A stretch of DNA of 64,000 nucleotides from Lachnospiraceae bacterium (GTDB lineage: Bacteria; Bacillota; Clostridia; Lachnospirales; Lachnospiraceae). The notes under the pieces are model-generated. The model saw nothing but the letters and a program-made list of their open reading frames with translations. It was not told where the DNA came from and did not search any database. Shown here piece by piece: positions 63,226-64,000 of the stretch. Every line of letters begins with the position of its first letter. Within the stretch, counting starts at the first letter, position 1. The stretch is taken from positions 1-64,000 of the forward strand of contig JAIKXN010000239.1 in NCBI GenBank assembly GCA_024684055.1. The letters run 5' to 3'. Position numbers and translations under genes: made by a program.

Positions 63226-64000
63226 GTGATTCAATCCAGAACTCATAACTGCAATCAGTTAAGAATTGAAAATGTCGGCGAGAAAGTTACTCTTGTTGGA
63301 TGGTATGAAAATATCCGTCGTGTCAGCAAGAATCTCGGCTTTGTCGTTTTGAGAGACTTTTACGGAACAACACAGATAGTTCCCGAAACCGAAGAGATGA
63401 TGGAAAAGTTTTTAAGCGTAAACTGCGAATCAACTCTTTTGGTTGAAGGTGAAGTCAGAGAACGTTCCAATAAGAATAATAAGATTGATACGGGTGATAT
63501 CGAAGTGGTCCCCACAAAGGTTGAAGTGCTCGGTAAGTGTATCTATAACGAACTTCCTTTTGAGATCAATCATTCCAAGGAATCCGATGAGAATACAAGA
63601 CTTAAATACAGATATCTTGATTTAAGAAATCCCGAAGTTAAAAAGAAAATTGTGATGAGAAGCAAAATTGTTGCCGATCTTCGTGCTTCAATGATGGCTC
63701 ATGATTTCCTTGAGATCACAACACCCATTCTTACCGCATCAAGTCCTGAAGGCGCCCGAGATTATCTTGTTCCTTCAAGAAATCATCACGGAAAATTCTA
63801 TGCGCTACCTCAGGCTCCTCAGCAGTTCAAACAGATTCTCATGGCTTCGGGTTTTGACAGATATTTCCAAATCGCGCCCTGCTTCAGAGATGAGGATGCG
63901 AGAGCGGACAGATCTCCCGGAGAGTTCTATCAGCTTGACATGGAAATGGCTTTTGCTTCACAGGAAGATGTTTTTGCGGTTATTGAGGACGTGCTTCCTC
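63226..64000 (+). CDS. aspS: Aspartyl-tRNA synthetase (3' end cut by window)
   Basis: The first 258 residues of a class II synthetase; the frame runs off the window. The start is GTG at 63226, AGGTGA seven bases upstream. The anticodon-binding OB fold ([23 protein letters not shown]) is followed by [30 protein letters not shown], and the motif 2 region [24 protein letters not shown], characteristic of bacterial AspRS. Confidence 0.95.
   Translation, partial: MIQSRTHNCNQLRIENVGEKVTLVGWYENIRRVSKNLGFVVLRDFYGTTQIVPETEEMMEKFLSVNCESTLLVEGEVRERSNKNNKIDTGDIEVVPTKVEVLGKCIYNELPFEINHSKESDENTRLKYRYLDLRNPEVKKKIVMRSKIVADLRASMMAHDFLEITTPILTASSPEGARDYLVPSRNHHGKFYALPQAPQQFKQILMASGFDRYFQIAPCFRDEDARADRSPGEFYQLDMEMAFASQEDVFAVIEDVLP

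Overview
This looks like a chromosomal segment of a low-GC, anaerobic Gram-positive bacterium of the Clostridia, most likely a Lachnospiraceae relative (Butyrivibrio/Pseudobutyrivibrio type). The support is the mix of family-typical proteins (DUF5688-, DUF6465-, DUF4854- and DUF1836-like proteins, YerC, a YerB-type lipoprotein, ComM-DprA, pyruvate phosphate dikinase), strong AGGAGG-type ribosome binding sites, TTGACA/TATAAT promoters and hairpin-plus-U-run terminators. I see no phage, transposase, rRNA or CRISPR. Genus and species are inference. Nearly all genes are on the + strand; the four minus-strand genes are a class A PBP, a GGDEF protein, a cold shock protein and yerC.

Layout. 1-5.8 kb: the end of a DUF58/membrane-protein operon, a YerB-like lipoprotein, tRNA-Thr(GGT), a zinc-ribbon protein with nine 13-residue repeats and an SH3 protein. 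6-11 kb: PBP (minus), YigZ, then thyA-dfrA. 11-15 kb: a diguanylate cyclase (minus), then dapA, dapB and a HisA of the eukaryotic type. 15-24 kb: csp (minus), a degenerate M23 protein convergent with yerC, a DUF1836 regulator and a 2111-residue protein joining an FAD oxidoreductase to a very long glutamate-rich tail. 23.7-28.6 kb: rpsT, lepA, hemW, pilT. 28.9-34.7 kb: comM, dprA, birA, thiN, a GH25-like protein. 34.8-44.2 kb: efp, a DUF5688 protein, tRNA-Arg(CCG), an SH3 protein, an rRNA pseudouridine synthase, ligA, metA, yqeY, a rhomboid-like membrane protein, a sigma-like protein and an unknown. 44.2-47.3 kb: a c-di-GMP-I riboswitch with terminator ahead of a GGDEF-EAL-beta-helix protein. 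47.4-64 kb: a PreP-like protease, a DUF4349 lipoprotein, era-recO-glyS, a DUF4854-like lipoprotein, ppdK, a DUF6465 protein, a frameshifted PAS/DUF2156 gene, a YkgJ-type protein, a GGDEF-EAL protein and the start of aspS.

Functional threads: folate/thymidylate (thyA-dfrA), lysine/DAP (dapA-dapB), translation (rpsT, lepA, efp, glyS, aspS, two tRNAs), DNA uptake (pilT, comM, dprA), cell wall (PBP, GH25-like, M23-like, SH3 proteins) and c-di-GMP signalling (three enzymes plus one riboswitch).

The most unusual signal is not a gene. At three separate loci (after comM, thiN and the PAS/DUF2156 gene) the last codons of a gene, its stop codon and a few following bases are repeated in tandem, three to five copies of 41-49 bp, filling the gap to the next gene. 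At two of them the last copy ends at the next gene's ribosome binding site. Other items worth attention are the riboswitch-controlled EAL-beta-helix fusion, the polyglutamate FAD protein, the eukaryote-type HisA, hairpins placed at the predicted 5' ends of the csp and glyS transcripts, and a tRNA-Thr with C at position 55.
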